Shown: positions 7,658-16,786 of the stretch, piece by piece | Numbering within the stretch: the stretch's first letter is position 1 | Layout of the letters: the number at the start of each line of letters is the position of its first letter | Assembly: GCF_018333235.1 (NCBI RefSeq) | Contig: NZ_BORP01000002.1 | Coordinates: 522,935 to 586,934, forward strand | Source of the DNA: Ornithinibacillus bavariensis | Lineage (GTDB): Bacteria; Bacillota; Bacilli; Bacillales; Amphibacillaceae | Direction: 5' to 3' | DNA length: 64,000 bases | The notes under the pieces: generated by a model | Databases searched by the model: none | The model's input: only the letters and a program-made list of their open reading frames with translations | What the model was told of the DNA's origin: nothing | Program-made: the position numbers and the translations under genes

Positions 7658-8380
7658 ATGATAAAAGTTGAAGGTCTTTATAAATCATTTGGCAGCCTAG
7701 AGGTTTTAAAGGGCATAGATTGTGAGATTCAAGAGAAAGAGGTTGTTTGTGTTATTGGGCCAAGTGGGTCAGGGAAGAGTACTTTTTTGCGTTGTATTAA
7801 CTTGCTTGAAGATATCACCAATGGATCGGTTTTTATTGATGGAGTTCAGGTTAATGCAAAAGAAACAGACATAAACGAAATTCGCAAAGAGGTAGGGATG
7901 GTATTTCAACAGTTCAATCTTTTCCCACATATGAGAGTGTTAGAAAATATCACGATTGCACCAATCAAAATACGGAAAATGGATCAAATCGAAGCGAATG
8001 ATTTAGCGCTTCAATTGTTAGAAAAGGTAGGATTACGTGATAAGGCAGATGCTTACCCTGAGCAGTTATCAGGTGGGCAAATGCAGCGTGTCGCAATTGC
8101 TAGAGCCCTTGCGATGCGACCAAAGATTATGTTGTTTGATGAGCCAACATCAGCTCTAGACCCGGAAATGGTAAAAGAAGTACTTGATGTGATGAAACAA
8201 CTTGCAGAGGAAGGTATGACCATGGTCGTCGTTACGCATGAGATGGGATTTGCTAGAGAAGTGGGAGACCGAGTCTTCTTTATGGATGGTGGTATTATCG
8301 TTGAGGAAGGTACACCTGAAGAGGTTTATGGACAGCCGAAGAGTGCAAGAACACAAGATTTTTTAAGTAAAGTACTATAA
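7658..8380 (+). CDS. Polar amino acid ABC transporter ATP-binding protein
   Basis: 240 residues, the usual length of GlnQ/HisP-type ATPases. Walker [10 protein letters not shown] (residues 32-40), Q-loop [11 protein letters not shown], signature [15 protein letters not shown], Walker [15 protein letters not shown] and switch histidine VVTHEMGF are all intact. It energises uptake by the permease encoded just upstream. A symmetric terminator closes the operon. Confidence 0.97.
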   Translation: MIKVEGLYKSFGSLEVLKGIDCEIQEKEVVCVIGPSGSGKSTFLRCINLLEDITNGSVFIDGVQVNAKETDINEIRKEVGMVFQQFNLFPHMRVLENITIAPIKIRKMDQIEANDLALQLLEKVGLRDKADAYPEQLSGGQMQRVAIARALAMRPKIMLFDEPTSALDPEMVKEVLDVMKQLAEEGMTMVVVTHEMGFAREVGDRVFFMDGGIIVEEGTPEEVYGQPKSARTQDFLSKVL

Positions 8381-8381
8381 A

Positions 8382-8418
8382 TAGAAAAAAGATGCGAGAA
8401 AATCGCATCTTTTTTCTA
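8382..8418. terminator. Bidirectional terminator
   Basis: Symmetric hairpin TAGAAAAAAGATGCGA / TCGCATCTTTTTTCTA with a 5-base loop between convergent genes. T-runs are present on both strands. Confidence 0.85.
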
Positions 8419-8419
8419 T

Positions 8420-9397
8420 CTATTTCTTTTTACGTTTTGTAAGTCTACCTAATAGGAATGCACCAGCCGCCACCCCGATTACCGTGTTCGTTTTCTTATT
8501 GAATACTTGTTTGACTACTAGATTCATATTTTGTGGGCGCTCTGCTAGGCGACGCATATAATATCCATACCAGTCATCACCAAAAGGAACATATGTACAG
8601 AAGTTGTATCCTTCTTTTGCAAGCTCGATTTGCATTTCTTTACGGAATCCGTAAAGCATTTGAAACTCAAATTTGTCTAATGGAATATTGTTTTCTTGTA
8701 CGAATTGCTTTACATGATTAATAATGCGATGGTCATGCGTTGCAATCGAAGTGAATTTGCCACTTAGTAAATGATATTCTATTAGTTTTAGGAAATTTTG
8801 ATCAATATCCTTTTTATCCTGAAAGGCAACGGTTTCAGGTTCTTTATAGGCGCCTTTTACAATACGTAAGCGATAGTCCTTATACTTTTCAATATTTTTA
8901 ATGGACTCATAGAAATAGGCCTGAATAACTGTTCCAATATTGTCATAGTCCTTAGAAAGTTCGTCTAACAAGTCAAAGGATGGTTTTAAATGGCCATAGT
9001 CTTCCATATCAAAGTTAATGAATATGCCATATTCATATGCTTTTGAAACGATTTCTCTCAAATTCTTCCTACAGAATTCATAGTCTATATCCAGTCCCAA
9101 TTGTGTAGGCTTTAATGAAATATGGGCATCAATATCATTTATTTTGATAGCTTCAATTACCTCAAGAATTTGGTTTTTAGCCTTTAAGGCTTCCTCTTCC
9201 TCATAAACAAATTCTCCAAGATTATCGATGGTAGCGGAAATTCCCTGCGCATTTAATTCTTTAACCGATTGAATCATTTCTTGTATATTCGTACCCGCAA
9301 CAACAGATTGTGCTCCTAATTTTAGACCATATTTTTTTGCAGCACTATTTAAAAATTGATTTTGAGACATTCCAATGAAAAAATCCTTTAATGACAT
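8420..9397 (-). CDS. Proline dehydrogenase
   Basis: 325 residues of the FAD-dependent PRODH barrel family, monofunctional as in Bacillus PutB/FadM. It oxidises proline to pyrroline-5-carboxylate, passing electrons to the respiratory chain. Family features: ATIDNLGEFV, SLKPTQLGL, DMEDYG, the RIVKGAYKEP segment, ATHDHR, and YVPFGDDWYGYYMRRLAERP, where the final RRLAERP binds substrate. The C-terminus is a short hydrophobic/basic tail. The ATG at 9397 is chosen because GAGG lies about 9 bases upstream; an ATG at 9412 lacks a clear SD. No P5C dehydrogenase gene is seen nearby. Confidence 0.93.
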   Translation of the reverse strand: MSLKDFFIGMSQNQFLNSAAKKYGLKLGAQSVVAGTNIQEMIQSVKELNAQGISATIDNLGEFVYEEEEALKAKNQILEVIEAIKINDIDAHISLKPTQLGLDIDYEFCRKNLREIVSKAYEYGIFINFDMEDYGHLKPSFDLLDELSKDYDNIGTVIQAYFYESIKNIEKYKDYRLRIVKGAYKEPETVAFQDKKDIDQNFLKLIEYHLLSGKFTSIATHDHRIINHVKQFVQENNIPLDKFEFQMLYGFRKEMQIELAKEGYNFCTYVPFGDDWYGYYMRRLAERPQNMNLVVKQVFNKKTNTVIGVAAGAFLLGRLTKRKKK

Positions 9398-9482
9398 CTC
9401 TTCATACCTCATTTATATTTTTTCTTTTATTATATCGGAAAATGTGGGTTTCTGTCACTTTTGATTTCAGATGCATCGCTTT

Positions 9483-10274
9483 TTATAATGCTTTTACTAG
9501 TCCACCGTCAACGAGGAGGGTTTGTCCTGTAACATATGTGTTAGCAGCAGAACATAGAAAGACAACATGCTTTGCAAATTCCTCTGGTAGCCCATAACGA
9601 CCAATAGGAATACTGTTTTCGGTTTCTTTTCTCACTTCGTCATAGGACTTTCCAAGATTATTTGCACGGATTTGGTCAAGTTCTGCTACGCGATCAGTAG
9701 CTATTCTGCCAGGACCTATTGTATTAATTAAAATATTATCATGTGCAAGCTCTTGAGAAAGCCCTTTTGCTAATCCCACAACTCCTGCACGAAAAGTGTT
9801 AGAAAGGATAAGATTATCTAATGTTTGTTTGATAGAAGAGGATGTGAAATTGATAATATGACCACTTTTTTGCTCTTTCATGTATGGGATGACTTCTCGT
9901 ATGGCTCTTACAAAGCTTAATAGGTTAAGTTCAAAAGCATGCTGCCACTCCTCATCACTAAACTTCAAAAATTCACCCGCTGGTGGACCACCGGCATTAT
10001 TAACAAGCACATCCACTCTACTATTCTTTTCTATTGCAAATTGAACCAGTTCTTTAATATCAGTAGGATTAGTGACATCACAAGTCTTAAAGTAAACATT
10101 ACGGTTATTCGTCTTGTCCTGAATCGCTAATGCGACTGTTTTAAGTTCCTCTTCATTACGACTGGAGATAATAATTGATGCTCCTTCTTCTGCAAATGCT
10201 TCAGCTGTAGCTCTTCCAAGTCCTTTACTAGCCGCCAGTACAATGACAGATTTATCCTTTAATCCAAGATCCAT
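9483..10274 (-). CDS. SDR-family protein lacking the usual catalytic YxxxK
   Basis: 263 residues with a short-chain dehydrogenase fold. The cofactor motif is altered (AASKGLGRATAEAFAEEGA instead of TGxxxGxG), NNAGG is present, and the C-terminal VTGQTLLVDGG is typical. Aligned on AGVVGLAKGLSQEL, the expected YxxxK is replaced by SNTFR, so both the catalytic tyrosine and lysine are missing. A divergent 3-oxoacyl-ACP reductase-like subgroup without the standard tetrad is known. Reaction and substrate are therefore unassigned. Single gene between proline dehydrogenase and a DUF3006 gene. Confidence 0.85.
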   Translation of the reverse strand: MDLGLKDKSVIVLAASKGLGRATAEAFAEEGASIIISSRNEEELKTVALAIQDKTNNRNVYFKTCDVTNPTDIKELVQFAIEKNSRVDVLVNNAGGPPAGEFLKFSDEEWQHAFELNLLSFVRAIREVIPYMKEQKSGHIINFTSSSIKQTLDNLILSNTFRAGVVGLAKGLSQELAHDNILINTIGPGRIATDRVAELDQIRANNLGKSYDEVRKETENSIPIGRYGLPEEFAKHVVFLCSAANTYVTGQTLLVDGGLVKAL

Positions 10275-10352
10275 TCTACCAACCTCCTATGTTAAAAATC
10301 ATCCAAAGTCCAATATCCATTAGAAAAATCTAATGTAGGGAATCATTTATCG

Positions 10353-10613
10353 TTAGTCATTCTTAAATTTGCTACCAGTGCTTTTGGCACGAAGCTTTGC
10401 TAATAGATTTGATGTTTTTTCTTTCGCCTCCTGTTCTGCTATTTGATCAATGCCAATGATATGATATTTTTCATCAACTTTATCTATGGAGAAGATGGTG
10501 TTCACTTTGCTCCCGTTCGGAAGTTCATTCACAGGTACAACAAGCTCTGCTTTTTCTTCTTCTATTAGAATGACAGCACTGTTTCCCTCTATACGATCGA
10601 ATACGCCTTTCAT
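10353..10613 (-). CDS. DUF3006 protein
   Basis: 86 residues. The ATG at 10613 has SD GGAGG 5-9 bases upstream; the in-frame TTG at 10625 overlaps that SD. The chain MKGVFDRIEGNSAVILIEE followed by ELVVPVNELP fits the small beta-rich DUF3006 family. These genes commonly accompany MBL-fold ComEC-like hydrolases, as here: the upstream MBL gene ends 16 bases before. A second DUF3006 gene sits at 12125. Function is unknown. Confidence 0.82.
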   Translation of the reverse strand: MKGVFDRIEGNSAVILIEEEKAELVVPVNELPNGSKVNTIFSIDKVDEKYHIIGIDQIAEQEAKEKTSNLLAKLRAKSTGSKFKND

Positions 10614-10629
10614 AATTACCTCCAAATAA

Positions 10630-11838
10630 TTATTTTACACAGGCAAGTCCTTCTTCCTCGATATCCTTTATTCTTGCCGGTCCAATTCCTTTAATTCTAG
10701 TAAGATCACTAACAGAACTAAAAGGACGAAGATTAATTAAGTCCTGAGCTAGTTCTGGACCAATATGTTTAATACGCTCTACCTCTTCATTAGAAGCCGT
10801 ATTAATATCAATACAGCTCCCACTCGATGTGGATTGCTTATTATTACTGCTAGAGCCTCCGCTTTTTTTCCTACTAGAGCTTGAAACTGAAGTAGACGGG
10901 GAACTTGCCCTATGTTCGGTGCTTTTTGGTTTAATGGTTCCCTGTTTTTTTGTATCAATCTTGTAATTAATACCATCTGTTGTGACGACAATCGTTCCAT
11001 GAACATCTGTCCCATATAAGTCAATTCCCGCTTTTTGGATACGAGAAACTACTTCTGCATGTGGATGTCCATAACTGTTTTCCGCTCCGGCACTATAGAT
11101 GGCGACCTCTGGACTTACAGCTTGTATAAAGGAGGGACTACTTGACGTATTGGAGCCATGGTGCCCTAATTTCATTATATCGGCATCTAAATCGATTCCT
11201 AATTTCATCATCTGTTGCTCTGCGTTTTGGTCAGCATCTCCAGTTAGGATGAATTTAATATTTCCATAGGTTAAAAGCATGGCAATGGATTCCTCATTGG
11301 AAGCCCCCGTTATTGATTTGGGATTCAGTATCTTAATATCCATCGAGCCAATCCTATAATGTTCTCCAGATCTAGGTTCAGCATATTCTGCATCACTAGC
11401 TAATATCGCTTCAAGTCCTCGTTGGAAGGTTTGTGAAGTACTTTCGTTTCCTGATAGCCATACTTCCTCCACCTTAAAGGATTGCATTACATTCGCTAAT
11501 TGACCAATATGATCAGCATCAGGGTGGCTACCAATAACTAAATCGATTTTAGAAACACCTAGTGAGGTTATGTAATCTACTACTTCATTTCCGCTCCAAT
11601 CCCCTGTGTCAAAGAGAATAGCGTGTGTACCAAATTGAAAAAATGTGGCATCTGCTTGACCGACATCTAAGAAATGGACCTTTAATTCAGAGAGGTTATC
11701 CTTTTCCATCTCCTCTTCTTGCTTTGTAGTTCCCGTATTACTATGGGAATCATCTGCATTAATTTCTTGATCCATGCTCTGACCACAGGCTACTAATAAG
11801 ATTGTCATAAGCACAGGAAGTATGAGCCTTTTATACAT
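10630..11838 (-). CDS. ComEC-like MBL hydrolase lipoprotein with HhH domain
   Basis: 402 residues. Residues 1-18 form a lipoprotein signal with lipobox LVACG, so it is anchored outside. Residues about 50-300 are a metallo-beta-lactamase fold: HFLDVGQADATF, the metal motif GSHPDADHIG, LTGDAD and LGHHGS. A serine-rich linker leads to a C-terminal helix-hairpin-helix DNA-binding region (residues about 340-402; IDINTASNEEVERIKHIGP and IKGIGPARIKDIEEEG). MBL proteins of this type are related to the ComEC nuclease domain, so extracellular DNA processing is plausible but unproven. Good SD (GGGGGAA) before ATG. Likely operon with the DUF3006 gene. Confidence 0.92.
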   Translation of the reverse strand: MYKRLILPVLMTILLVACGQSMDQEINADDSHSNTGTTKQEEEMEKDNLSELKVHFLDVGQADATFFQFGTHAILFDTGDWSGNEVVDYITSLGVSKIDLVIGSHPDADHIGQLANVMQSFKVEEVWLSGNESTSQTFQRGLEAILASDAEYAEPRSGEHYRIGSMDIKILNPKSITGASNEESIAMLLTYGNIKFILTGDADQNAEQQMMKLGIDLDADIMKLGHHGSNTSSSPSFIQAVSPEVAIYSAGAENSYGHPHAEVVSRIQKAGIDLYGTDVHGTIVVTTDGINYKIDTKKQGTIKPKSTEHRASSPSTSVSSSSRKKSGGSSSNNKQSTSSGSCIDINTASNEEVERIKHIGPELAQDLINLRPFSSVSDLTRIKGIGPARIKDIEEEGLACVK

Positions 11839-12124
11839 ATATAATTTCCCCCAATAAAAATAAAATCCTTATTAATCGTAGCAAAAATACACAGGTAAAT
11901 CTATATGAAGTAATCATAGCTAATGTAAGGAGAATTAGATATAGCTTCGAAAAAATTTTTAAAAATGATTGTTTCAACTGTTTAGTTAATTTTTGAAGGT
12001 GAAAATGCACATTAATATTAAGAAAATCAGTCATTTTGAACTGCATACTCCGATAAATTAGTTTTTTACCAAGATGAGATTTTTCTATCCAACTGCCATA
12101 CTAATCTAAAAAGGATAAGGAAGA

Positions 12125-12508
12125 ATGGCGATGCGATATTTCATTGAAAATAAATGTCGAGACACATGCATAACCACCTTAGTACTTCTTTACATACTTA
12201 GTGGATTCGTTAATATTTGTACCGGGAAGACGGTAGAAGTAAATAGGGAAAAATCGTTCAAACGGGAACATCAGGGAGTGGTTGATCGAATAGAAGAAAA
12301 GTTTTACATCATTCTTCTCGAGAATGATAATAGAGAAATCGTAGTTCCAATAGATAAAGTAGAGGAAGAAATTAATCCAAGTACGTGGGTATCCATATAT
12401 TTCGAGGATAACCGTGTAAGAGGAATATCTGTTGATGATAATAAAACACGAAAGGAAAGAAGGCGGTTAACAGTATTACGACAACAACTAAACGAAAAAA
12501 GAAAATAA
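12125..12508 (+). CDS. DUF3006-domain protein with N-terminal hydrophobic segment
   Basis: 127 residues. Residues 14-32 are hydrophobic (TTLVLLYILSGFVNIC), either a signal anchor or an extension caused by an early start. Residues about 50-127 resemble the DUF3006 protein at 10353 (HQGVVDRIEEKFYIILLEN, then EIVVPIDKVEE) and end in a basic helix. It is divergent from the MBL-HhH gene, so two DUF3006 genes flank that lipoprotein. Start ATG follows AAGGAAG. Function unknown. Confidence 0.75.
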   Translation: MAMRYFIENKCRDTCITTLVLLYILSGFVNICTGKTVEVNREKSFKREHQGVVDRIEEKFYIILLENDNREIVVPIDKVEEEINPSTWVSIYFEDNRVRGISVDDNKTRKERRRLTVLRQQLNEKRK

Positions 12509-12510
12509 AA

Positions 12511-12545
12511 AAATATGCCTACTAAATTAAAAGGCATATTTTCCT
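12511..12545 (+). terminator. Terminator after the DUF3006 gene
   Basis: Stem AAATATGCC / GGCATATTT with a 13-base loop, followed by TCC and mixed T; converges on the YitT gene. Confidence 0.65.
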
Positions 12546-12585
12546 ATATACTGATTACCGTTACAAGCTTCGATGCTAATAATTC

Positions 12586-13452
12586 TTAGTGGATTGCAGA
12601 TTTAAATTTTCCACCATGAGCTTCCTGGGCATCCACGATGGTGATGAATGCTTTCGGATCGGTTTCGTGTACAATTGACTTCAGTTTTGCAATTTCTAGA
12701 CGGGTTAAGACAACAAAGATAACTTCCTTGTCATTTTCGATATACCCACCTTTTCCATACAATTTCGTAATCATACGTCCAAGACGATGCTGAATGGCCT
12801 CACCAACCTCTTCATGCTCATCCGAAACAATAATTGCTGCTTTTGTATCGCCTGTAAAGCCTTGTCCAACAATATCTATTGCTTTTGATGCAATAAAGTA
12901 GGTGATAATGGATAACATTGCTTGATCCCAGCCAAGTACAAAGCCTGCCCAACCAAAGATGAAAAGGTTAAAGAACATAATAAATTCTCCAACCGAGAAG
13001 GGGAACTTTTTAGATAGAAGAATTCCTAAGATGTCTGTTCCATCTAGGGCGCCGGCATTACGAATAACAATACCTACTCCGGTTCCTAAAATAATTCCTC
13101 CAAATACAGTAGATAATAACGGTTCATCCGTAACCGGTGGGATAGCGTGAAGTGCTGGTTCAATAAGTGCAAGTGCAATAATACTAAATAGAGAAGAGAA
13201 TACGAAGTTTTTTCCAATATGTCGATAACCAGCAAATAAAAATGGAATATTGAAAAGTAAGATTAAAATACCAAAATTAAGGCCAGTTAGATGGTTGGTT
13301 ATTAGCGAAATACCGATGACACCACCGTCAATAATTGAATTCGGTACTAAAAATAATTCCAGTGAGATGGCAGCAAGTAAAGCCCCAATTAACATCATAA
13401 AGTACCGAGCAATCAGCCTGGGAAAATTTTCCTTTCTATGCTGTTTCCCCAT
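12586..13452 (-). CDS. YitT-family membrane protein
   Basis: 288 residues. Five to six membrane segments between residues 12 and 190 (PNSIIDGGVIGISLI, GIVIRNAGALDGTDILGILLS) followed by a soluble DUF2179 domain of about 80 residues ending in DAQEAHGGKFKSAIH. This is the standard YitT/YpjC-like architecture. Family members are integral membrane proteins of poorly defined function, some linked to transport. Single gene with long upstream region. Confidence 0.93.
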   Translation of the reverse strand: MGKQHRKENFPRLIARYFMMLIGALLAAISLELFLVPNSIIDGGVIGISLITNHLTGLNFGILILLFNIPFLFAGYRHIGKNFVFSSLFSIIALALIEPALHAIPPVTDEPLLSTVFGGIILGTGVGIVIRNAGALDGTDILGILLSKKFPFSVGEFIMFFNLFIFGWAGFVLGWDQAMLSIITYFIASKAIDIVGQGFTGDTKAAIIVSDEHEEVGEAIQHRLGRMITKLYGKGGYIENDKEVIFVVLTRLEIAKLKSIVHETDPKAFITIVDAQEAHGGKFKSAIH

Positions 13453-13844
13453 ATATACACCCTCTTTATAAAAATATGAAATAAATGGTACTTTTAAAGT
13501 ATACTAAAAAATGTCATTTTATGTTGTGCTAAACTCTCCATAATCATACTTTTTCTGTTGATTATGTAGAACTTTTCGTAGTTAGGGTTGGGGGGATAGA
13601 TTCAATAATTGCTCATTTTATCGACAAATTTCTAGTTACATCCTTATAGTTATTTTTGAATTTTTATCTCCTTTGATTAATAGGCTCCCTCCATTATTGA
13701 TGCAATAGGGAAATGTAAATGATTCCAAGCGTAGTTTAAAGAACTTGTGCTATCTACAATTTGATTGAAGTGGCTTCGGTTCCTTCCAAGTATTTTGAAA
13801 GGAACGAATTGCCCGATTCTAAATTATTATAAAATCTAATAGAT
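13453..13844. other. Intergenic region with one hairpin
   Basis: No gene seen. It contains the YitT promoter region and a hairpin TTCG.TTCCTT / AAGGAACGAA around 13772-13810 of unknown role. Otherwise AT-rich sequence. Confidence 0.5.
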
Positions 13845-13880
13845 AATCTGCCATCAGCCTTATAGGGGTGATGGCAGATT
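13845..13880 (-). terminator. Terminator of the lipase-like gene
   Basis: Perfect 12-bp stem AATCTGCCATCA / TGATGGCAGATT. On the minus strand it is followed by an AT-rich tract. Confidence 0.75.
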
Positions 13881-13889
13881 TAATGTCTA

Positions 13890-15491
13890 TTATTCTACGT
13901 AAACCGAATCAATGAGGGTTCGTTTAAAGGGGATTCCATTTTTAGTGATTCCGTCTATTTCAATGGTAATATTATATACTTCATCTCGGTTTGGAAAGGT
14001 TATTGATTGCGAAAGTGAATTGTTCTTTCCCGAAGTAGTGACTGATTGAGAAATAGTAGGATCGCTTGATTGGGTAATTTTGTAGGTAGCCTGTAGAGAA
14101 CCTTCTCGCACGGCTTTCGGATTTCCGTCTATTTGATAAAGGAGGGAGGATTTATTTAGGGTGAACTTTTTACTTTGAACGAGTTTAGGTTGTAACTCAT
14201 CATATGTTGCAACGAATAGGTAAGCATCCTCTTGTTCTGCTGTTACGTATAAGTTCCACTTCCCGTCTTGTGGAACCTTTAAAGTAATTTTGGTCTGAAT
14301 AGCACCCTTGAATACTCCTTCTTCCACTTTGTTTACTTGGAATTTTGGAGCAACTTCATCTCCTGTAGGGGAAACAAGTTTTAACTTCATCCGTTCTGTA
14401 GAGGTCATCATATTTAGGTTAAGCTCCTGGACACCGTCTTCTACTACAAATGATATAGCAGCCTGTTTGTTAGCTGTTAAAGGTCCCCCGTCAACCCATT
14501 GATTAAAGGATGGGGAAACTTTGCTGTGAATCGGTTCTTGGAAGGAAGAATGAAAATAATCGTTATCAGATAAATAGTTTTGAAAGATAGGGAAGGTTGT
14601 ACCTGTACGCACAGATGTATGGTTCCAATTATCTATAGCTAGTACTTGCCCATGTGGTAACTGACTACTCACAGTAGTCACAACCCCATCATTTGGACCA
14701 TATTGGGATAAGTAAATGCCTCCAAACCATGTGGAAGAAAACACACTCCCCCAGCTTGTTCCGCCTAGCGTGTAATAATTATTGTAGTAAGCTTTCGGTT
14801 GAATATCAGTTTGGTTACGGTAATCGGCCATATATCCCATTTGCATTGAGAAGGTTCCATCCCCTGTTGCCCCTATTAAGCGAGCCAACCATCCTGCAGA
14901 GGAACTATAAGCTAGGTCTGCTAACTGGGAGCCATGATGTGGACTCGACAATGTAATAACATTATCCACATATTGCCATGCCCCATAATAGGTAAGGGCT
15001 GTTTGTGTATCTACACCACCTTTACTATAAGCGACGACAGTAATCGGTCTTCCTCCAAAGTGATTCGATATTTCCTTAATTTTATCTGCTAGAAGCTGTC
15101 CATTTTCCCACATATCAGCACTTGCTCCTCCAGCATCATAAAGCTGAACAAAGGTAGTTTGATAACCAGCATTATATGCTGTTTGATACATATCGTTATC
15201 TTCCCAAAAAATCTGTGCGACATTATTTAGTCCAGGAACAAATAGAAGAATAGGGGAATTTGTAATCAAATTTGGTGGTGTTTCCCCTATATACCATTCA
15301 CCAGGAACCTCATTATTTCCATTATTCGCCTTACCAGATACCATGAAGTTCGGTTCAGCTTGTTTAACTGGAGTAGGATCAGCAAGTTCTGTAGTTAATA
15401 TGTTTTTTTCTAAAGCGGATATAGAGCCTGGTATAGTAAAGAAAATGCTAAAAAAAACGAACAAAGCACAAATAGAAAAACGTCTGGTCAT
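13890..15491 (-). CDS. Secreted alpha/beta hydrolase (lipase/esterase-like)
   Basis: 533 residues. The start ATG at 15491 follows a perfect SD GAGGAGGAAT; an ATG at 15506 overlaps that SD and is rejected. Residues 1-27 form a signal peptide ending near SISA. Residues about 55-320 are an alpha/beta-hydrolase fold: LLFVPGLNN, the nucleophile serine in VVAYSKGGVDTQ, TLSSPHHGSQLADLA and a probable catalytic histidine in IDNWNHTSV. The remaining 200 residues look beta-rich and may be an accessory or wall-binding module. It probably hydrolyses lipids or esters outside the cell. Substrate is unknown. Confidence 0.88.
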   Translation of the reverse strand: MTRRFSICALFVFFSIFFTIPGSISALEKNILTTELADPTPVKQAEPNFMVSGKANNGNNEVPGEWYIGETPPNLITNSPILLFVPGLNNVAQIFWEDNDMYQTAYNAGYQTTFVQLYDAGGASADMWENGQLLADKIKEISNHFGGRPITVVAYSKGGVDTQTALTYYGAWQYVDNVITLSSPHHGSQLADLAYSSSAGWLARLIGATGDGTFSMQMGYMADYRNQTDIQPKAYYNNYYTLGGTSWGSVFSSTWFGGIYLSQYGPNDGVVTTVSSQLPHGQVLAIDNWNHTSVRTGTTFPIFQNYLSDNDYFHSSFQEPIHSKVSPSFNQWVDGGPLTANKQAAISFVVEDGVQELNLNMMTSTERMKLKLVSPTGDEVAPKFQVNKVEEGVFKGAIQTKITLKVPQDGKWNLYVTAEQEDAYLFVATYDELQPKLVQSKKFTLNKSSLLYQIDGNPKAVREGSLQATYKITQSSDPTISQSVTTSGKNNSLSQSITFPNRDEVYNITIEIDGITKNGIPFKRTLIDSVYVE

Positions 15492-15576
15492 TATATTCCT
15501 CCTCATGAAATAGTCCTTCCATTTTATTCAATTGAAAGGGCTTTCATGAGGGGTTAAGGTTGGGAAAGTAGAAAAG

Positions 15577-16527
15577 TTAGTCAAACCAGCCTTTTTTCTT
15601 AAACCAAATAATCATGAAAATAGTGATTATAGCCATTACAGCAAGAATAATAAAGTAGCCATATTGCCATTTAAGCTCTGGCATATGGATAAAGTTCATT
15701 CCATATATACCAGCAATAAAGGTTAATGGTGCAAATATTGAAGTAATCACGGTTAAAATTTGTATTACTTTATTTTGTTGGTAGGAGTTTAAGGAGATAA
15801 AATTATCCCGAATATCATTTGTTATTTCACGATTGGACTCTATCATTTCCGAAAGTTTTAATAAATGGTCATAGATGTCACGAAAGTATTCCTTTCGTTC
15901 CTCAATTCCAACGAGATGATGTGAATTTAATATACGATAAAGTAAATCCCGGATAGGGTGAATCGCATGACGTAGTTTTAATAATTGATGACGGAGCTCA
16001 AATAAATAATCGAGAAGAATGTCCATCGATAAATCGTGTGGATTTTGCTCAACCTCGTTAATTTTATCCTCTAGCTCATAAATTATTGGAAAAAAGTTAT
16101 CGACTATCTTGTCAAATAGTTCATAAAAAATACGGTATTCATCCCATTCACTTAGATCCTCTATTAATAAGAAGTTATTCCATACTTGATTAACCTCATT
16201 AAGATCTGACAGATGAAAGGTAACGATATAATTTGGACCGATAAAGAAGTTAAGCTCATATTGATCAAAATCCGTTGGACCGAGTGTATGGGTGACGATT
16301 AATGAATAATCATCATAATAATCTAGCTTCGCTCGTTGTTGGCCAAAAATGCAGTCCTCAATCGCTAATTGGTGGAAATGTAGCACAGAATCAAGCTTCT
16401 TGATTTCGTCTTCTGTTGGATTATTAAAATCAATCCACCACCATTTGAACCTATCAAAGTCAACACTCTCAATCGTTAAATCTGTTATTCGTTCATTTTT
16501 ATTTGAGATAGCAATTACTTGAATCAA
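15577..16527 (-). CDS. CorA-family magnesium/divalent cation transporter
   Basis: 316 residues, the normal CorA length. A large N-terminal cytoplasmic domain with long helices (residues 1-250) is followed by two C-terminal membrane segments, with the signature GIYGMNF just after the first and the usual basic tail (WFKKKGWFD). CorA forms pentameric Mg2+/Co2+ channels. Single gene; no Mg2+ riboswitch was recognised upstream. Confidence 0.95.
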   Translation of the reverse strand: MIQVIAISNKNERITDLTIESVDFDRFKWWWIDFNNPTEDEIKKLDSVLHFHQLAIEDCIFGQQRAKLDYYDDYSLIVTHTLGPTDFDQYELNFFIGPNYIVTFHLSDLNEVNQVWNNFLLIEDLSEWDEYRIFYELFDKIVDNFFPIIYELEDKINEVEQNPHDLSMDILLDYLFELRHQLLKLRHAIHPIRDLLYRILNSHHLVGIEERKEYFRDIYDHLLKLSEMIESNREITNDIRDNFISLNSYQQNKVIQILTVITSIFAPLTFIAGIYGMNFIHMPELKWQYGYFIILAVMAIITIFMIIWFKKKGWFD

Positions 16528-16746
16528 TGGATTTTCCCCTTCAAACTAAAGTTACTTCATCCTCTAAGTTTGTGCATTTAGCAGTCTAATTATGTATAAA
16601 TGCTATTGGCTTTAATTTTTACATTACTGAGCGGTTCTATTATTCAATTGTCATTAGGAAGTTCATGGGTGAATGTAAAACACCATATTTAGAAACCATG
16701 TACAGGCAAATAGGTGAATTATCATCCTGAGACTTAGAAAAAAGAC

Positions 16747-16778
16747 AAAAAGGAATTTCGTAAATGAAATTCCTTTTT
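16747..16778 (-). terminator. Terminator of the two-component operon
   Basis: Stem AAAAAGGAATTT / AAATTCCTTTTT; minus-strand T-run formed by the complement of the 5' A-run. Confidence 0.75.
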
Positions 16779-16786
16779 GCATATTG

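Noticed and set aside
11831..12046. Minus-strand 71-codon frame upstream of the MBL gene
   Set aside because: No SD, overlaps the start of a well-supported gene, low-complexity hydrophobic product; treated as intergenic.
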